A stretch of DNA of 64,000 nucleotides from assembly GCF_947504145.1 (NCBI RefSeq), contig NZ_CANNGQ010000003.1, positions 310,001-374,000 of the forward strand. Direction: 5' to 3'. The notes beneath the pieces are model-generated. The model did no database searches, was not told the origin of the DNA, and worked only from the letters and a program-made list of their open reading frames with translations. Origin of the DNA: an uncultured Microbulbifer sp. GTDB taxonomy: Bacteria > Pseudomonadota > Gammaproteobacteria > Pseudomonadales > Cellvibrionaceae. Below, piece by piece: positions 28,879 to 41,846 of this stretch. The first letter of the stretch is position 1. The number at the start of each line of letters is the position of its first letter. The translations under genes and the position numbers were made by a program.

Positions 28879-29427
28879 ATGGTTCATCGGCCCTCTACTA
28901 TTGGCCTGGCATTTTTTATCGCCACATTCGCCGCCAGCCTGGGCACCACTCCCAGGGTGTGGGCCCAGGAAGTCGGGGAAGGCGAACTTTCCGGTATAAA
29001 TGAGCTGGATACGTCTTACGGGTACTCAGTTGCAAATATCGCAACCATCTACCAGGAAGGAAACTTCAATCACGTATCGGCAACGCAGACGGGTGTGGTG
29101 AACTTCCTGTCGATTCAGCAGGTGGGCTTCCAGAATCTATTGATCAGCAGCCAGGTGGGCGAAGGGAACAGCACCATCGCCTCTCAGACGGGAGATGGCA
29201 ATATTGCCGCTCTACTCCAGGCAGGGTACGAAAACATCATTCTTCTCGAGCAGGTGGGGTATGCGCACAAGGCAGGGATTACCCAGTACGGTGTACGAAA
29301 TTCTGCGACGGTAGAGCAGATCGGGCTCTACCACAACGTCACTATCAATCAGCGCGGAAATGGGCTAAGTACCGCAGTCACGCAAACCGGCGTTTCCATG
29401 TCTACCACGATCAACCAGTATGACTGA
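28879..29427 (+). CDS. CsgB-like minor curlin with exact 11-residue repeats
   Basis: A secreted 182-residue protein with a signal peptide ending at VWA. The C-terminal two thirds are eleven successive units of exactly 11 residues with the form QxGxxN, for example QVGFQNLLISS and QTGDGNIAALL, then a final QYD. This is half of the 22-residue curlin repeat. Its place right after csgG and its small size suggest the nucleator. The ATG at 28879 is preferred over a GTG overlapping the csgG stop because it opens a proper signal peptide. Confidence 0.8.
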   Translation: MVHRPSTIGLAFFIATFAASLGTTPRVWAQEVGEGELSGINELDTSYGYSVANIATIYQEGNFNHVSATQTGVVNFLSIQQVGFQNLLISSQVGEGNSTIASQTGDGNIAALLQAGYENIILLEQVGYAHKAGITQYGVRNSATVEQIGLYHNVTINQRGNGLSTAVTQTGVSMSTTINQYD

Positions 29428-30406
29428 CACCATGATTCACTCTCGTCCTTGCGGGCAACATACCAAGCCTCAACACAGCCAGCGCGATTTTCGGGGTCCA
29501 GCGAACGGTTGGACCAATAAACTCGGATGGACCACTGTAGCGATATTGTTTCACTTGCATTCACTTCCGGTTATTGGCGAGGAAAACTCTGTCTATCAAT
29601 ACCAGGAGGGACTGACCAATTTTGCGATCACACAACAGGTCTTTAAAAACACGAACGACAACACCTTTGAGCAAGAGCAGGAAGGTGTAAGCAATATCGC
29701 AGACGGCATCCAAAAGCAGGAGAGCGATAGCAATATCCGGCAACAGCAAGACGGTGCGTTCAACCGTTCCCAGACGCAACAGCAGTACGGTAGCGGAAAT
29801 GACATCGAGACTATTCAGGCAGGCGCACAAAACCAGGTTACCAGCCTGCAATCCGTGGCTTACGGCAGTCGCTCTCTAAGCCACCAGGCGGGTTTCGGCA
29901 ATGAAGTTCGCATTCAGCAACTGAACAGTAATTTCACCAATACCCGCATCACCCAAGCGGGCATTTCAAATAAAGCGGAAACTACACAAGCGAATGGCGC
30001 CTTCAGTAATAGCACGGTGAACCAACGGGGCAATGATAACGATGCCACGCTGACACAGGTTGGCGAAGGGCATTTTGCCGCTACGGTACAAGAGGGCGGC
30101 TTCAATCGGGGGATCACTCGCCAGTCAGGTTCCGTGCAGGAAGCCGATATATTACAGGACGGTATGGCCAACCAGACCTCCCTGTTACAGGAAGATCAAT
30201 ACAATCAAGCCAGTAGTAGGCAGAGTGGTAGTTTCAATCAGGTTGTGGTCCAACAAAGCGGCGTCGCAGGATTGGGTGGCGGACATCACTCCATGGTGAA
30301 CCAGGTTGGCATTTTTAACGCCACTGCGATTTCTCAGGCGGGAATTTCATCTTCGGCCACGGTGACCCAATTCGGAAACGGCAACTCCGTATCACTCTCC
30401 CACTAG
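29420..30406 (+). CDS. large Gln-rich curlin-repeat protein
   Basis: A 328-residue protein whose start overlaps the previous gene by eight bases; a second ATG at 29432 is possible. A polar stretch of about 36 residues precedes a hydrophobic segment (37-53), which would be an unusually long signal peptide. About 22 curlin-like units follow. The first third is irregular and very rich in Gln (FEQEQEG, RQQQDG, TQQQYG), while the later units are regular (QVGIFNATAIS, QAGISSSATVT). It may be an accessory or capping fibre subunit. It has no direct E. coli counterpart. Confidence 0.72.
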   Translation: MTDTMIHSRPCGQHTKPQHSQRDFRGPANGWTNKLGWTTVAILFHLHSLPVIGEENSVYQYQEGLTNFAITQQVFKNTNDNTFEQEQEGVSNIADGIQKQESDSNIRQQQDGAFNRSQTQQQYGSGNDIETIQAGAQNQVTSLQSVAYGSRSLSHQAGFGNEVRIQQLNSNFTNTRITQAGISNKAETTQANGAFSNSTVNQRGNDNDATLTQVGEGHFAATVQEGGFNRGITRQSGSVQEADILQDGMANQTSLLQEDQYNQASSRQSGSFNQVVVQQSGVAGLGGGHHSMVNQVGIFNATAISQAGISSSATVTQFGNGNSVSLSH

Positions 30407-30978
30407 GCTTCCCTTCTTTACGCGTATTTTTCTACACGCGCTTCCGTATCCACAGCTCCCCGTAGGCCCTGAAGGCTCTCCGACCATTTCACGGTAATAA
30501 TACCGTGCTGAAACGTGGCCAGCCGATCGCCCCAAAATAATGCTTAGCGCGCCATAAAATACGATTCTGGTTATGAAAGCAAAAAGACCAGAATTTTTAC
30601 TGATTAAAAATTGTACTTTTTTCCTAGTTTTTCATGACTTCCCTCCTATAGCGTCCCCCCGCCCGAGCAACAACACTCAATAACAAGATGATCGTTTTTT
30701 GAACTTAACGGTTACTTTTCAGGCTCTCACGGAGAGCCAACCCCCGAATAGCAGGACTTATCCACAGCCCCATTCGAGCGCATTCAGTCGAGTTACCGCT
30801 GCGCACGGACTATTCGGGAAGCAAGGCACACGGGTAACGAAGCTCTGTAAGAGGTGGACACAACCCCACCCCCTTCAGCTTCTCCCCCACCAGATATGGT
30901 GCTTTATCACTGCGCCATAAATGATCAGTATCCCCCGCGGGGCTGGTCGTATTAACGTCCGAAGTAAAGGAGCAACTC
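30407..30978. promoter_or_regulatory. long upstream region of the first major curlin gene
   Basis: A gap of 572 bases with no credible gene. It contains an imperfect hairpin at 30487-30513 (TTTCACGGTA/TACCGTG) and an AT-rich stretch near 30580-30640. A separate promoter and long leader for the major curlin is likely, since the operon upstream ends here. No -35/-10 pair was convincing. Confidence 0.5.
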
Positions 30979-31854
30979 ATGAAGACGTTTTCCCCTATCG
31001 CTGCCGCCGTTCTGCTGGCTGTAAGTGGATCCGCTTTCGCTGCAAACAATACCGCCATCCTGACTCAGGTGGGTGTTGGCAACAATGCAACCGCTGACCA
31101 GACTGGCCCAACTACTGATGACAACGTCATTGTTCAAACTCAAGGCGGGTTCTTCAACCAAGCGTACGCTGAGCAAGACGGCGAAACCGGCAGCCTGATC
31201 ACCCAAACCCAACTGGGTGCGGTAAACGGTGCTTACTCACTGCAGACCGGTGGTACTGGTAACGTAGCCGCTACCTTCCAGGTAGGTGCAGCCAACGGTG
31301 CAGCCACCATTCAGGCGGTATCTGCAGCAACTTCCGCCTCTGTTGTTCAAGCAGGTTTCCTGAACCAGGCGTTCTCCCTGCAACTCCTGAGTGCATTGAG
31401 CTCAACTTCTATCACCCAGGTTGGTATCGCCAACACCGCATCTGCAGTACAGGTACTGAGCTTGCTGTCTTCTTCCGACATCAACCAGCTGGGTATCGCG
31501 AACAACGCGAACTCCTTCCAGGTTGGTATCCTGAACAGCTCCAGCATGAACCAAGTTGGCATTGCTAACGACGCGGATACCCGTCAAATCGGTATCCTCA
31601 ACGACGCCGACATTCTGCAAGTAGGCCTGGCCAACGAAGCGGATATTTCTCAGTTGGGTCTGGGCAACTCTGGCACCACTGTACAGGTTGGTCTGTTCAA
31701 CGACAGCTACATCGGTCAAGTCGGTGTTGGCCTGACTGCTACTACCGCTCAGCTGGGTGGCTTCAACAATGTGCTCGTGGGCCAGATCGGTCTGGGTGAC
31801 ACTGCTACAGCTCTGCAAGTTGGTTTTGGCAACAACGGCGTTATCCTGCAGTAA
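30979..31854 (+). CDS. major curlin subunit, CsgA-like (1)
   Basis: A signal peptide (cleavage after GSAFA) is followed by about 23 successive curlin half-repeats ending in a terminal Gln. Early units alternate 11 and 12 residues (QLGAVNGAYSL, QTGGTGNVAATF), giving the 23-residue period of E. coli CsgA. Later units are all 11 (QVGIANDADTR, QIGILNDADIL). This predicts a beta-solenoid about twice as long as E. coli CsgA. Strong AAGGAG site, own terminator downstream. Confidence 0.9.
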   Translation: MKTFSPIAAAVLLAVSGSAFAANNTAILTQVGVGNNATADQTGPTTDDNVIVQTQGGFFNQAYAEQDGETGSLITQTQLGAVNGAYSLQTGGTGNVAATFQVGAANGAATIQAVSAATSASVVQAGFLNQAFSLQLLSALSSTSITQVGIANTASAVQVLSLLSSSDINQLGIANNANSFQVGILNSSSMNQVGIANDADTRQIGILNDADILQVGLANEADISQLGLGNSGTTVQVGLFNDSYIGQVGVGLTATTAQLGGFNNVLVGQIGLGDTATALQVGFGNNGVILQ

Positions 31855-31873
31855 TCCTGCGATTATGCATCGA

Positions 31874-31905
31874 GAAAAGGGTGGCCTATCCGGCCGCCCT
31901 TTTTT
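31874..31905 (+). terminator. intrinsic terminator after curlin 1
   Basis: Stem AAAAGGGTGGCC/GGCCGCCCTTTT with one G.T pair and a five-base loop, then T5. It separates the two major curlin genes into distinct transcripts or allows partial read-through. Confidence 0.88.
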
Positions 31906-31977
31906 CAAGCCAATTATCAGCTCGCCAATTCACCTATTTCAAAATTTCTTTCGTAGTTTTGAAATGAAGGAGTTACC

Positions 31978-32850
31978 GTGAAATATCTCTTTCCTTTCAG
32001 TGCTCTCGCCCTGCTCGCGCTCAGTAGTGCCACGTGGGCTGACAACAACACCGCAATCCTGATTCAAACCGGTAACGGTAACAACGCCGTCATTGATCAG
32101 ACCGCAATGGATGGAAGCTATATCATCAAGATTCAACAAGGTGCCCTCAATGAGAGCAGCACACAAGTTGGATCTTTTGGTGGCCAGATTCACCACGAGC
32201 AAATCGGCCTGTTCAACAGTGCCTTTTCATTACAGCTCGGTGGGGAAGGCAATAGCAGCACTATTTACCAGGCTGGCCAGGACAATTGGGGAAGCACGTT
32301 CCAAGTGGACGCCGTCGACAGTGACGCTTTTATATCTCAAGTCGGCACCAGCAACACCGCCAATATATTTCAGTTTGGTGGGAGCGGTAACCTGGCAACC
32401 ATTACCCAGTTTGGCAGTCTGCATAATGGCCTAATCGGCCAGTACGGAGCCACTGACTCCGATGCGCACATTTTACAATTTGGCACCGCTCAGGTTGCTT
32501 CCATTTCCCAGGTGGGAACGGGTCACGCATCCTCGATTACACAAAGTGGCATTGCCAACTCAGCACATAATGTGCAATTTGGTCAGTACAACAATTCCGA
32601 CATCGTGCAAAGCGGCATAGGAAACGTTGCGTTCGTATCACAGACGTCGAGCTTCAACGCCTCATTGGTTACTCAGGATGGCATCGGCAACAATGCGATG
32701 GTATTACAAGAGGGCGTTCTTGGTGGGAACTCTGCGATTGTGAGCCAGCAAGGCATTCTCAACCAGGCTTATGTCAGGCAGTCTTCCGGGTCAAATTCCG
32801 CAATCGTTTCGCAGACGGGTGTGGGCAACGAGGCGAACGTACTGCAGTAG
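31978..32850 (+). CDS. major curlin subunit, CsgA-like (2)
   Basis: Starts with GTG, supported by AAGGAG at proper distance. Signal peptide ends at ATWA, then DNNTAIL as in the neighbouring paralogue. About 23 half-repeats follow with the same layout: alternating 11/12 early, mostly 11 late, and a final Gln. The units diverge more (QTSSFNASLVT, QSSGSNSAIVS), so this is an old duplicate, not a recent copy. It could co-assemble with the first or form a separate fibre. Confidence 0.88.
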   Translation: MKYLFPFSALALLALSSATWADNNTAILIQTGNGNNAVIDQTAMDGSYIIKIQQGALNESSTQVGSFGGQIHHEQIGLFNSAFSLQLGGEGNSSTIYQAGQDNWGSTFQVDAVDSDAFISQVGTSNTANIFQFGGSGNLATITQFGSLHNGLIGQYGATDSDAHILQFGTAQVASISQVGTGHASSITQSGIANSAHNVQFGQYNNSDIVQSGIGNVAFVSQTSSFNASLVTQDGIGNNAMVLQEGVLGGNSAIVSQQGILNQAYVRQSSGSNSAIVSQTGVGNEANVLQ

Positions 32851-32864
32851 TTTTCCTCACAGCA

Positions 32865-32903
32865 AAAATAAAAATGGCGGCCATTGGCCGCCATTTTTAT
32901 TTT
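32865..32903. terminator. perfect bidirectional terminator
   Basis: A 19-bp perfect inverted repeat with one central base; the core TGGCGGCCA is flanked by A- and T-rich arms on both sides. It ends curlin 2 on the plus strand and greA on the minus strand. Confidence 0.95.
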
Positions 32904-32912
32904 CTCGAACAT

Positions 32913-33389
32913 TCAAATGTGCTTTACGGTGTCAATTTCATATTCCACGGCACCGGAAGGAGTATTGACCACGGCGATATCTCCCTCTTCTTTACCAATC
33001 AGCGCGCGAGCAATCGGTGAATTCACCGAGATTTTTTTCTTCTTCACATCGGCTTCGTCATCACCCACGATTTTGTAGGTCACTTCCGAATCGTCTTCCA
33101 TGTGAATAATGGTAACGGTAGTACCGAAAATCACTTTGCCGGATGGCTCGATGGCTTTGACATCAATCACCTGAGCCATGGACAGCTTGGCTTCAATTTC
33201 CTGAAGCCGGCCTTCGATAAAACCCTGCTTCTCGCGGGCAGCGTGGTACTCGGCATTTTCTTTCAGATCGCCGTGCTCGCGGGCTTCGGCAATGGCCTGG
33301 ACTACTGCCGGGCGCTGTACTTTTTTCAGATCATCCAGCTCGGCGCGCAGGGCTTCGGCGCCCTCTACAGTCATAGGTACTCGGTTCAC
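32913..33389 (-). CDS. greA: transcription elongation factor GreA
   Basis: Stimulates RNA cleavage by backtracked RNA polymerase. The N-terminal coiled coil ([20 protein letters not shown]) carries the acidic tip, and the C-terminal FKBP-like domain includes [18 protein letters not shown]. The GTG start is chosen since GGAGG is five bases upstream and the N-terminus then aligns with E. coli GreA. It follows carB, as in many gammaproteobacteria, but a hairpin with a T-run lies between them. Confidence 0.97.
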   Translation of the reverse strand: MNRVPMTVEGAEALRAELDDLKKVQRPAVVQAIAEAREHGDLKENAEYHAAREKQGFIEGRLQEIEAKLSMAQVIDVKAIEPSGKVIFGTTVTIIHMEDDSEVTYKIVGDDEADVKKKKISVNSPIARALIGKEEGDIAVVNTPSGAVEYEIDTVKHI

Positions 33390-33455
33390 AGGAACCTCCA
33401 GAATTTCAATATTTCGCTGTAAATTGCGATGTTATTTACAGTATTTCTTTAACGA

Positions 33456-33483
33456 AAAAGCTCCACCGGGTGGCGGAGCTTTC
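33456..33483 (-). terminator. terminator or attenuator between carB and greA
   Basis: On the minus strand a stem AAAGCTCC/GGAGCTTT, with further pairing inside, is followed by T5. It would stop or reduce read-through from carAB into greA. Confidence 0.75.
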
Positions 33484-33524
33484 GAAAATGGCCGCCCTTG
33501 CGGGCCACCGGTATTTACGGTCGA

Positions 33525-36755
<3,231 letters not shown>

Positions 36756-36824
36756 CTTTCTTCCGTATCTAGCCGGCCGTAGCCGGTGGATAAAATTCTG
36801 GTCTTCGTTTCCGTGGACCGCCGC

Positions 36825-37976
36825 TTAGCGGCGCGCGTCCATCATCTCGATAAACTGGTCGAACAGCGGTGCCACATCGTGGGGACCGGGGCTGGCTTCC
36901 GGGTGACCCTGGAAGCTGAACGCCGGCTTGTCCTTCAGGCGGATGCCTTGAAGCGTACCGTCGAACAGGGACTTGTGGGTGATTTCCACATTGTCGGGCA
37001 GCGTATCTGCGTCCACCGCAAAACCGTGGTTCTGCGCAGTGATCATCACCTTGGTGGAGTTCAGGTCCTGCACCGGATGGTTGCCGCCGTGATGGCCGAA
37101 CTTCATCTTCGCGGACTTGGCGCCTACCGCCAGGCCCAGCAGCTGGTGACCCAGGCAGATACCGTAGGTGGGCAGACCGGTATCGAGAATTTCCCGGATT
37201 GCCTTGATGGCGTAATCGCAGGGCTCTGGGTCGCCGGGGCCGTTGGACAGGAATACGCCGTCCGGATTCATCGCCAGCACTTCAGAAGCCGGCGTCTCTG
37301 CCGGTACCACGGTGATGTTGCAACCGCGATCCACCAGCATGCGCAGGATATTGCGCTTCACACCGAAGTCGTAGGCCACAACTTTGTAGGGCTGTGCCGC
37401 CGGTGCCGGCTTGTGGCCCTGACCGAGCACCCAGGTACCCTCGTTGAAGTCATACTGCTCTTTGGTAGAAACCACCTTCGCGAGGTCCATGCCTTTGAGG
37501 CCGGCAAATTCCTGGGCCTTCTTCAGGGCCTCCGCTTCGGCTGCACTGTCGCCAGCAACACTGTCGCCCGCAAGAATGCACCCACTCTGAGCGCCTTTGT
37601 CGCGCAGAATGCGGGTCAGGCGGCGGGTGTCGATATCCGCGATGCCGACAATGTTGCGCGCCTTGAGGTAATCCTCAAGAGACTGCTCACTGCGGAAGCT
37701 GGAGGCCATCAGTGGCAGGTCGCGAATCACCAGTCCAGCGGACCAGATCTCGGCGCACTCTTCGTCTTCCGAGTTGGTGCCGGTGTTGCCAATATGCGGG
37801 TAAGTCAGGGTAACAATCTGACGGGCGTAAGACGGGTCTGTCAGGATCTCCTGATAACCGGTCATGGAAGTGTTGAAGACTACCTCACCTACGGTTGTGC
37901 CTTCGGCGCCAATGGCGCGACCGCGAAAGACACTACCATCGGCGAGCACCAGCAGTGCCGGGGTGGTGCTGGGCAT
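36825..37976 (-). CDS. carA: carbamoyl-phosphate synthase small subunit
   Basis: Glutamine amidotransferase subunit that feeds ammonia to CarB. The class-I triad is present, with Cys in [11 protein letters not shown] and His in the C-terminal [12 protein letters not shown]. The ATG at 37976 gives 383 residues and an N-terminus that matches E. coli CarA (ALLVLADGS); an in-frame TTG at 38021 would add 15 residues. carB follows after about 70 bases. Confidence 0.97.
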   Translation of the reverse strand: MPSTTPALLVLADGSVFRGRAIGAEGTTVGEVVFNTSMTGYQEILTDPSYARQIVTLTYPHIGNTGTNSEDEECAEIWSAGLVIRDLPLMASSFRSEQSLEDYLKARNIVGIADIDTRRLTRILRDKGAQSGCILAGDSVAGDSAAEAEALKKAQEFAGLKGMDLAKVVSTKEQYDFNEGTWVLGQGHKPAPAAQPYKVVAYDFGVKRNILRMLVDRGCNITVVPAETPASEVLAMNPDGVFLSNGPGDPEPCDYAIKAIREILDTGLPTYGICLGHQLLGLAVGAKSAKMKFGHHGGNHPVQDLNSTKVMITAQNHGFAVDADTLPDNVEITHKSLFDGTLQGIRLKDKPAFSFQGHPEASPGPHDVAPLFDQFIEMMDARR

Positions 37977-38563
37977 CAGGGATTCCGGCGTGGGAACAGC
38001 GTTGTTCAATTCAATCTCCAATCGTCAGAACAGCTTCCGGGCAGGGTGAGAGGGTGCGCTGTTAAGGGGCGCAACCAGTGCAGTTTCAGGTGCAACGTTT
38101 TACCGGAGGCCTTTTATAAAAAAGCGAGATGAAACTTCTGCTTCATCTCGCCTTTTTATTAGGTTATTCACGGTCGGCTCACTGAGGCTTTCACCTGGGC
38201 TCTCACTGTGTGGCCGGCAGCCGATTAAGGGGGCTGAGTGGCGGGATATCCGCCTTTTCCGGCACTTTTTCATGACTTGGAAGCCACGGGCCCTGCGATC
38301 TTTTCTGGAGAAAATGTCATCTCCAGCAGCGCGGGCGTCTATGGTGGGACCTTTCCAAGCCGGGCGCAGATTCTACGGGAAAGCGCCGCCGATCGCCAGT
38401 ACAAATTTGCGCCATCTGCGGAAGATGGCGCCCGGGGATTCGGGGGAGAGAGGTAGAGGAAAGACCGCCAACGGGGGAGACCGGCGAAAGAAGCGAGGGC
38501 CCGGGAAAACACAGGAGGGATGACACAGAAACGAACGGCGTCCCCTGCCCAGCTGCTGACTCG
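37977..38563. other. carAB leader and gap
   Basis: Nearly 590 bases without a credible gene. It holds the carAB promoter region, the terminator at 38115-38158 and a small hairpin at 38409-38431 (GCGCCATCT/AGATGGCGC) that may end the yfiR-like transcript. Short open frames here are purine-rich and lack ribosome sites. No PyrR-type or arginine box was assigned. Confidence 0.5.
38115..38158. terminator. intrinsic terminator upstream of carA
   Basis: Stem GCGAGATGAA/TTCATCTCGC with a loop of about eight bases and T-runs on both strands. On the minus strand it lies between the yfiR-like gene and carA, so it insulates carAB from upstream transcription or acts in its leader. Confidence 0.85.
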
Positions 38564-39205
38564 CTAGTTCACCTGGCGGCTCAGCCGGAACAGGCTGTTG
38601 CCCATTTTCAGCTCAGCCCTGTCCAGGCGGGTTTTATTCAACTGCAACGCCATACTGGCGCCACTGACGGCAAACTCAACCATTCCGCCGAGAACCGCAA
38701 ACCGGTGCACATCGCTGACCGTCAGTACCGGAAAGAACTCCAGCGCGCCAACGGCTTCGGCCATACGCTCGGCCTCCATATCCCCCATCACCACTATCTG
38801 GCAGCTGCGTGCGCGCAACATTTCACCGTCATTGACCCGCTCCAGCTCGACCATACGCCCCTGAACACGGTGCCGGTGCAACCGGGCAGTCAGCGGCGCC
38901 ACCAGCTCATCCCCACCCATCACACAAATCCGGAAGGGCGCGCCGGTACCGCTGAACACTTCGATGGGCCACTGCAGGTGGTGCGCGAAGTGCACGATAT
39001 AGTCCACCATCACCTTGCGCCCCAAGTCGGTATCCGACAGGTGCTCGCTGGCCTCCGCGCGCGCGGAGGCGCCCATCAGTAACAAGCAAGGCAGCAACAG
39101 GAAAGGTAACGAAAGGCTGAAAAAAAAGCGCTTTGGACGGTGCGCGGCGCGGCTTACACCCGCAGGGCGGTAAGCGGCAGAACAAGAGGAAACTGACTTC
39201 GACAT
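38564..39205 (-). CDS. YfiR/HmsC-like periplasmic protein (DUF4154)
   Basis: A signal peptide with a hydrophobic core at about 28-47 ends near ASARA. The mature 160 residues follow the YfiR pattern: VDYIVHFAHHLQWP, FRICVMGGDEL, RVQGRMVELERV, CQIVVMGDM, LTVSDVHRFA and GGMVEFAVSG. YfiR proteins restrain membrane diguanylate cyclases (YfiN) from the periplasm. No yfiN or yfiB gene is adjacent, so the partner is elsewhere or different. The ATG at 39205 is taken over a TTG six bases upstream. Confidence 0.82.
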   Translation of the reverse strand: MSKSVSSCSAAYRPAGVSRAAHRPKRFFFSLSLPFLLLPCLLLMGASARAEASEHLSDTDLGRKVMVDYIVHFAHHLQWPIEVFSGTGAPFRICVMGGDELVAPLTARLHRHRVQGRMVELERVNDGEMLRARSCQIVVMGDMEAERMAEAVGALEFFPVLTVSDVHRFAVLGGMVEFAVSGASMALQLNKTRLDRAELKMGNSLFRLSRQVN

Positions 39206-39393
39206 CTTCAAGGGTCACCGGCGCGCTGGGGAAACCGCCCGCGGCGCAGAAACACCTCGAATAATACGATGTTCGGCAAAGATGCCGCGGGGCTACCACA
39301 AGGTTAGTACCGGGCCCCTGCCGCCACCAATGGTGAGCGGCAGGGGCGCGCCAGAATATGCCGCGAGCCCGGCGGCTCACTCCGCGGCGAAAC

Positions 39394-40800
39394 TCACTCG
39401 GCGGTTTCGACCTCCTCCCCGCCAATGGCCGGGCGCCACTTCAGCGCCTTTTCGATCGCCATGATCATGGAGCCCGCCACATCCTTGCGGGTGGCGCTCT
39501 CGATACCCTCGAGCCCCGGAGAAGAATTCACTTCCAGCAGCAGGGGCCCCTTCTTCGAGCGGATAATGTCCACGCCCGCCACTTTCAGACCCAGCACCTT
39601 GGCCGCCTTGATCGCCAGCTTGCGCTCTTCCGGCAGGATTTTCACCACGGATGCCGTGCCGCCCTGGTGGATGTTGGCGCGAAATTCGCCCGGCGCAGCT
39701 TCCCGCTGGATCGCCGCGAACACCTTGCCGTCCACCACAAACAGGCGCAAATCCTTACCCTGGGCCTCGCGGATAAACTCCTGCACCAGCAGGTTCACTT
39801 TCAGTGACTTGAACGCATTGATCACCGACTCCGCCGCCTTGCGGGTTTCTGCCAGCACCACGCCGCGCCCCTGCGTCCCCTCGAGCAGCTTCACAATCAG
39901 CGGGGCACCGCCCACCATCTCGATCAACTCGTTGGTATCCATGGGCGAGTTGGCAAACCCGGAGATGGGAATATTCAACCCGCCCTCCTGCAGCAACTGC
40001 AGGGAGTAAAGTTTGTCGCGAGACTGGCTGATGGCGGCAGCCCCGTTTAGTGCATACACCCCCATGCTTTCAAAGTGGCGAGTCAGGGCGCAGCCGTAAA
40101 ACGTCATACTCGGGCGGATACGCGGAATAATGGCATCCAGGTTGTTGAGCACACGCCCATCCCGGTAGTGGACTTCCGGGTCTGCGGAATCCAGCTTCAT
40201 ATAGCACTGGCGAATATTCAGGAAGGTCATACGGTGACCGCGCTCGGCACCGGCTTCCATAATCCGCTGATTGCTGTACAGGTCCGGATTGGACGCCAGC
40301 ACACCAATGCGCAGTCCCGTGCCCGCCATATGGTGCTCGTCGTGGTAGAGCTCCTCCAGCTGACTGGGCGGCATTTCGCCGAGGCAGAAACTCTCAGAGG
40401 GGTCCACCAGCATACGGCCCATCATCGCCTCGCGACCCAGCAGCATACGGTAGCCCATGGAGTCGCGGTTGGTCAGGGTGAGTTCGATGTCCCACACGCT
40501 GCCGCCGATGCTGATCGCGGTTTTGATCACCAACCGCTTTTCCGCGTCGCCTGAGGAGCTGCGGATGGTTCGTCGATCCAGCACCCGAGCCTCACAGCGC
40601 ACCCGCGGACGACGCAGGTTCTGTAGCGGGTGCGCCTCAAAGCTCACCCAGGGCTCGCCACCGCGGTTGAATTGCTGGATGTTATACGCATGCAGACAAG
40701 AGGTTTTAGCTCCGGAGTCCACCCGCGCCTTGATCGCCGGAATACCCAATCCGGGAAAGGCACACCACTCTTCGCTGCCGACGATGATTTTCTTATCCAA
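39394..40800 (-). CDS. fused RimB-like retropepsin and RimK-like ATP-grasp ligase
   Basis: A 468-residue two-domain protein. The N-terminal 140 residues are an ATP-dependent zinc protease/retropepsin-like domain (DUF785, RimB) with the VDSGAKTS motif, Asp28. The rest is RimK-type ATP-grasp: [39 protein letters not shown], then FRANIHQGG and [12 protein letters not shown]. RimK adds glutamates to ribosomal protein S6, and RimB is thought to trim or limit this. Here both are joined in one chain. TTG start at 40800 is supported by AAGGAG eight bases upstream. It follows dapB by about 30 bases. Confidence 0.88.
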   Translation of the reverse strand: MDKKIIVGSEEWCAFPGLGIPAIKARVDSGAKTSCLHAYNIQQFNRGGEPWVSFEAHPLQNLRRPRVRCEARVLDRRTIRSSSGDAEKRLVIKTAISIGGSVWDIELTLTNRDSMGYRMLLGREAMMGRMLVDPSESFCLGEMPPSQLEELYHDEHHMAGTGLRIGVLASNPDLYSNQRIMEAGAERGHRMTFLNIRQCYMKLDSADPEVHYRDGRVLNNLDAIIPRIRPSMTFYGCALTRHFESMGVYALNGAAAISQSRDKLYSLQLLQEGGLNIPISGFANSPMDTNELIEMVGGAPLIVKLLEGTQGRGVVLAETRKAAESVINAFKSLKVNLLVQEFIREAQGKDLRLFVVDGKVFAAIQREAAPGEFRANIHQGGTASVVKILPEERKLAIKAAKVLGLKVAGVDIIRSKKGPLLLEVNSSPGLEGIESATRKDVAGSMIMAIEKALKWRPAIGGEEVETAE

Positions 40801-40831
40801 GCAAATAGCTCCTTAAAAAAGATGGCCCGAT

Positions 40832-41812
<981 letters not shown>

Positions 41813-41846
41813 CTAGGCTTTTAATAGCCTGTTGTTTGGAGCGCCA

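Noticed and set aside
30699-30920. Possible small gene of about 73 codons before the major curlin
   Set aside because: Composition is unlike neighbouring proteins, there is no ribosome site, and the region is better explained as leader or promoter.
28879-32850. Regular tandem repeats that might suggest a CRISPR array or satellite
   Set aside because: The period is 33 bases in frame, units differ at DNA level, and the translation is the curlin repeat with signal peptides.
38238-38523. Short plus-strand open frames in the carA upstream gap
   Set aside because: Purine-rich low-complexity products with no ribosome site or recognisable motif.
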